From the NCBI GenBank assembly GCA_903907615.1, contig CAIVOR010000192.1, positions 1-10,804 on the forward strand: a stretch of DNA of 10,804 nucleotides. Direction: 5' to 3'. Below are positions 9,680-10,804 of this stretch, piece by piece. Position 1 is the first letter of the stretch; each line of letters starts with the position of its first letter. The notes under the pieces are model-generated. The model searched no databases. It saw only the letters and a program-made list of their open reading frames with translations, and was not told where the DNA came from. The position numbers and the translations under genes are program-made. Source of the DNA: an uncultured Microbacteriaceae bacterium. GTDB taxonomy: Bacteria; Actinomycetota; Actinomycetes; Actinomycetales; Microbacteriaceae.

Positions 9680-9684
9680 AAGGA
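9680..9684 (+). promoter_or_regulatory. Ribosome binding site deciding the second hydrolase start
   Basis: AAGGA with a 6-nt spacer to ATG 9691. The same frame is open back to 9427 inside the first hydrolase gene, but that extension is unlike the family. The ATG at 9691 begins with MARIVLVHGA exactly as the paralogue does. Confidence 0.8.
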
Positions 9685-9690
9685 AAAATC

Positions 9691-10428
9691 ATGGCACGAA
9701 TTGTTTTGGTCCACGGAGCAATGGGTAATGCGTCGGTATGGCCTGAGACATTTATTGCGGGGCTCGAGGCACGCGGACACTCTGTCGAAACTTTTGATCT
9801 TCCCGCTCAAGGCAAAGATTCGACTCCTAAAGAGGCGGTGACGATGCAGGCGTATGCCGACCGCACGGTTGAGCAGCTGCGCTCGAGCCCCGAGCCAGCC
9901 GTTCTCGTGGGCCACTCCATGGGCGGAATGGTCGTCACTCAGGCGGCAGATGACTTCGTTGCCGCCGGTGGCGAACTCGCCCAGGTGATTTACCTCACGG
10001 CCTTCCTTCCGCGCAACGGCCAGTCACTTCTCGACCTTGCTGGAACGCCCGAGGGTGCTGGAGATCAGGTGCAGGCAAACCTGGTGGTCGCTGGTGAGCC
10101 GCCCCTGGGTACGTTCCCGCCCGCAGCTGCGCCGCTTGCGCTCTACAACACGACGTCGACCGAGATGCTCGCCACCGTCCCACCGGAGAGCCTTGAGTCT
10201 CAGCCCATCATTCCGTTCACCAATCCCGTGAATATCACGGATGACCGCCCGCTGACGCGGCGCTACATCTTCGCTTTGCAGGACCTCGCCATCCCCGTGG
10301 CGCTGCAGCGCAAGATGGCGGCGGCTACGGCGGTTGTCGAAACAGTCGACATTGACTCGGACCACATGGTCTTCTTCTCAGAGCAGGACCATCTCGTCGA
10401 GGTGCTTGACCGCTTCGCGCGCAGTTAG
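9691..10428 (+). CDS. Alpha/beta hydrolase, second of tandem pair, diverged cap
   Basis: Paralogue of the preceding gene, 245 residues, judged by eye to be about 55-60% identical. It keeps the HGA oxyanion turn and a complete triad: Ser76 in GHSMGG, Asp198 in FALQDLAIP and His225 in DSDHMVF. The stretch around the nucleophile, EPAVLVGHSMGG and on through AADDF, is identical in both proteins. Differences cluster in two places. One is just after HGA (MGNASVW instead of FHEKSCW). The other is the cap between about residues 135 and 170, where FYGECDP is replaced by LYNTTSTEML. These parts usually shape the substrate pocket, which suggests changed specificity after a tandem duplication. No signal peptide is present. 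The stop overlaps the stop of the opposite gene (TTAG, 10425-10428), and a terminator-like hairpin follows within 4 nt. Confidence 0.9.
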   Translation: MARIVLVHGAMGNASVWPETFIAGLEARGHSVETFDLPAQGKDSTPKEAVTMQAYADRTVEQLRSSPEPAVLVGHSMGGMVVTQAADDFVAAGGELAQVIYLTAFLPRNGQSLLDLAGTPEGAGDQVQANLVVAGEPPLGTFPPAAAPLALYNTTSTEMLATVPPESLESQPIIPFTNPVNITDDRPLTRRYIFALQDLAIPVALQRKMAAATAVVETVDIDSDHMVFFSEQDHLVEVLDRFARS

Positions 10429-10804
10429 CTTGGGGAGGTCTTCGCGACCTCCTTGAGGACGCGAATCGCGGCGCGCGCATCCACCGTCTCTCGGCGGTAG
10501 CGGCGGTAGATCATGCCAATGCGCAGGGCGGATTCCGAGAGCAAAAGCATGAGCCCGGCAGTGATGAAGAGGCTCACTCCGTAGTTGGTCAGCGTGGTGT
10601 TTTCGGAGAGCAGTTTTACCGTGATGAGAAATATCACCACGATGTACTCGGCGAAACTGCGGCGCACGATGATGGCCTGGTATTCGGGCAGCGGGCGAAC
10701 GTACATGATGCGAGCACGGTAGCGGGCGAGAAAGTAGCCGCCCACGACGCCCACAGCGCCGGCGAGCACGTGCCACGGATCCGTGATGAGGTCGCGCCAC
10801 AGCA
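10425..10804 (-). CDS. Hypothetical membrane protein (5' partial)
   Basis: I do not recognise the family. The frame is open to the right window edge. The 11 codons before GTG 10769 read LWRDLITDPWH, which continues sensibly into the membrane segment, so the true start is probably outside the window and GTG 10769 is internal. The visible 125 residues contain three hydrophobic segments: WHVLAGAVGVVGGYFLARY, then around EYIVVIFLITVKLL, then around YGVSLFITAGLMLLL. Arg/Lys-rich loops (ARYRARIM, MIYRRYRRE) probably face the cytoplasm by the positive-inside rule. A short charged tail ends in EVAKTSPS. There are no catalytic motifs, cysteines or lipobox. It ends tail-to-tail with the second hydrolase with a 4-bp overlap. 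Its function is unknown, and convergent orientation gives no evidence of a shared role with the hydrolases. Confidence 0.7.
   Translation of the reverse strand, partial: LWRDLITDPWHVLAGAVGVVGGYFLARYRARIMYVRPLPEYQAIIVRRSFAEYIVVIFLITVKLLSENTTLTNYGVSLFITAGLMLLLSESALRIGMIYRRYRRETVDARAAIRVLKEVAKTSPS
10432..10454 (+). terminator. Terminator-like hairpin for the hydrolase pair, inside the convergent gene
   Basis: GGAGGTC (10434-10440) and GACCTCC (10446-10452) form a perfect 7-bp stem with a TTCGC loop, extendable by two G-U pairs on each side (10432-10454). The tail has only two T residues, so efficiency is uncertain. The hairpin lies within the last codons (EVAKTSPS) of the minus-strand membrane protein. 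Confidence 0.5.

Noticed and set aside
9427..9690. N-terminal extension of the second hydrolase
   Set aside because: It overlaps the first hydrolase in another frame, lacks family similarity, and the ATG at 9691 has a good ribosome binding site and the paralogue's N-terminus.

Overview
This window is typical core chromosome of a high-G+C Gram-positive bacterium (Actinomycetota). The gene order mtrB - lpqB - comF-like - hpf - secA is a conserved actinobacterial neighbourhood, also found in Mycobacterium as Rv3245c to Rv3240c. The protein flavour, such as the SecA N-terminus and the HPF sequence, suggests Microbacteriaceae or a close relative. That family placement is inference, since no alignment or 16S sequence was available. 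G+C is about 60% by eye, and GTG starts are used alongside ATG.

Layout. Bases 1-7444 are a run of plus-strand genes. They encode the MtrB sensor kinase (its 5' end is cut by the window edge), the lipoprotein LpqB (overlapping mtrB by ATGA), a ComF-type phosphoribosyltransferase, a ribosome hibernation factor that lacks the usual C-terminal dimerisation domain, and the SecA preprotein translocase ATPase. The gaps of 94, 108 and 118 nt between the last four genes hold inverted repeats; the one before secA is the strongest. A CynX/NimT-type MFS transporter follows on the minus strand (7499-8734), convergent with secA across a bidirectional terminator-like hairpin. A 154-nt divergent promoter region then leads into two tandem paralogous alpha/beta hydrolases on the plus strand (8889-9620 and 9691-10428). 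The second hydrolase overlaps tail-to-tail by 4 bp with a minus-strand membrane protein gene that runs off the right edge.

How the genes work together. MtrB, with MtrA encoded just outside the window, and LpqB form an envelope-sensing signalling unit. HPF protects idle ribosomes, and SecA drives protein export. The MFS and hydrolase genes look like an accessory metabolic or resistance insert beside the conserved block, and the sequence does not identify their substrates.

I found no tRNA, rRNA, CRISPR array, insertion sequence or phage gene, and no clear new multi-gene system. The points most worth checking are the HPF lacking its C-terminal domain, the mutually exclusive hairpins in the secA leader, and the diverging hydrolase pair. 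No gene-free stretch exceeds 300 bases.
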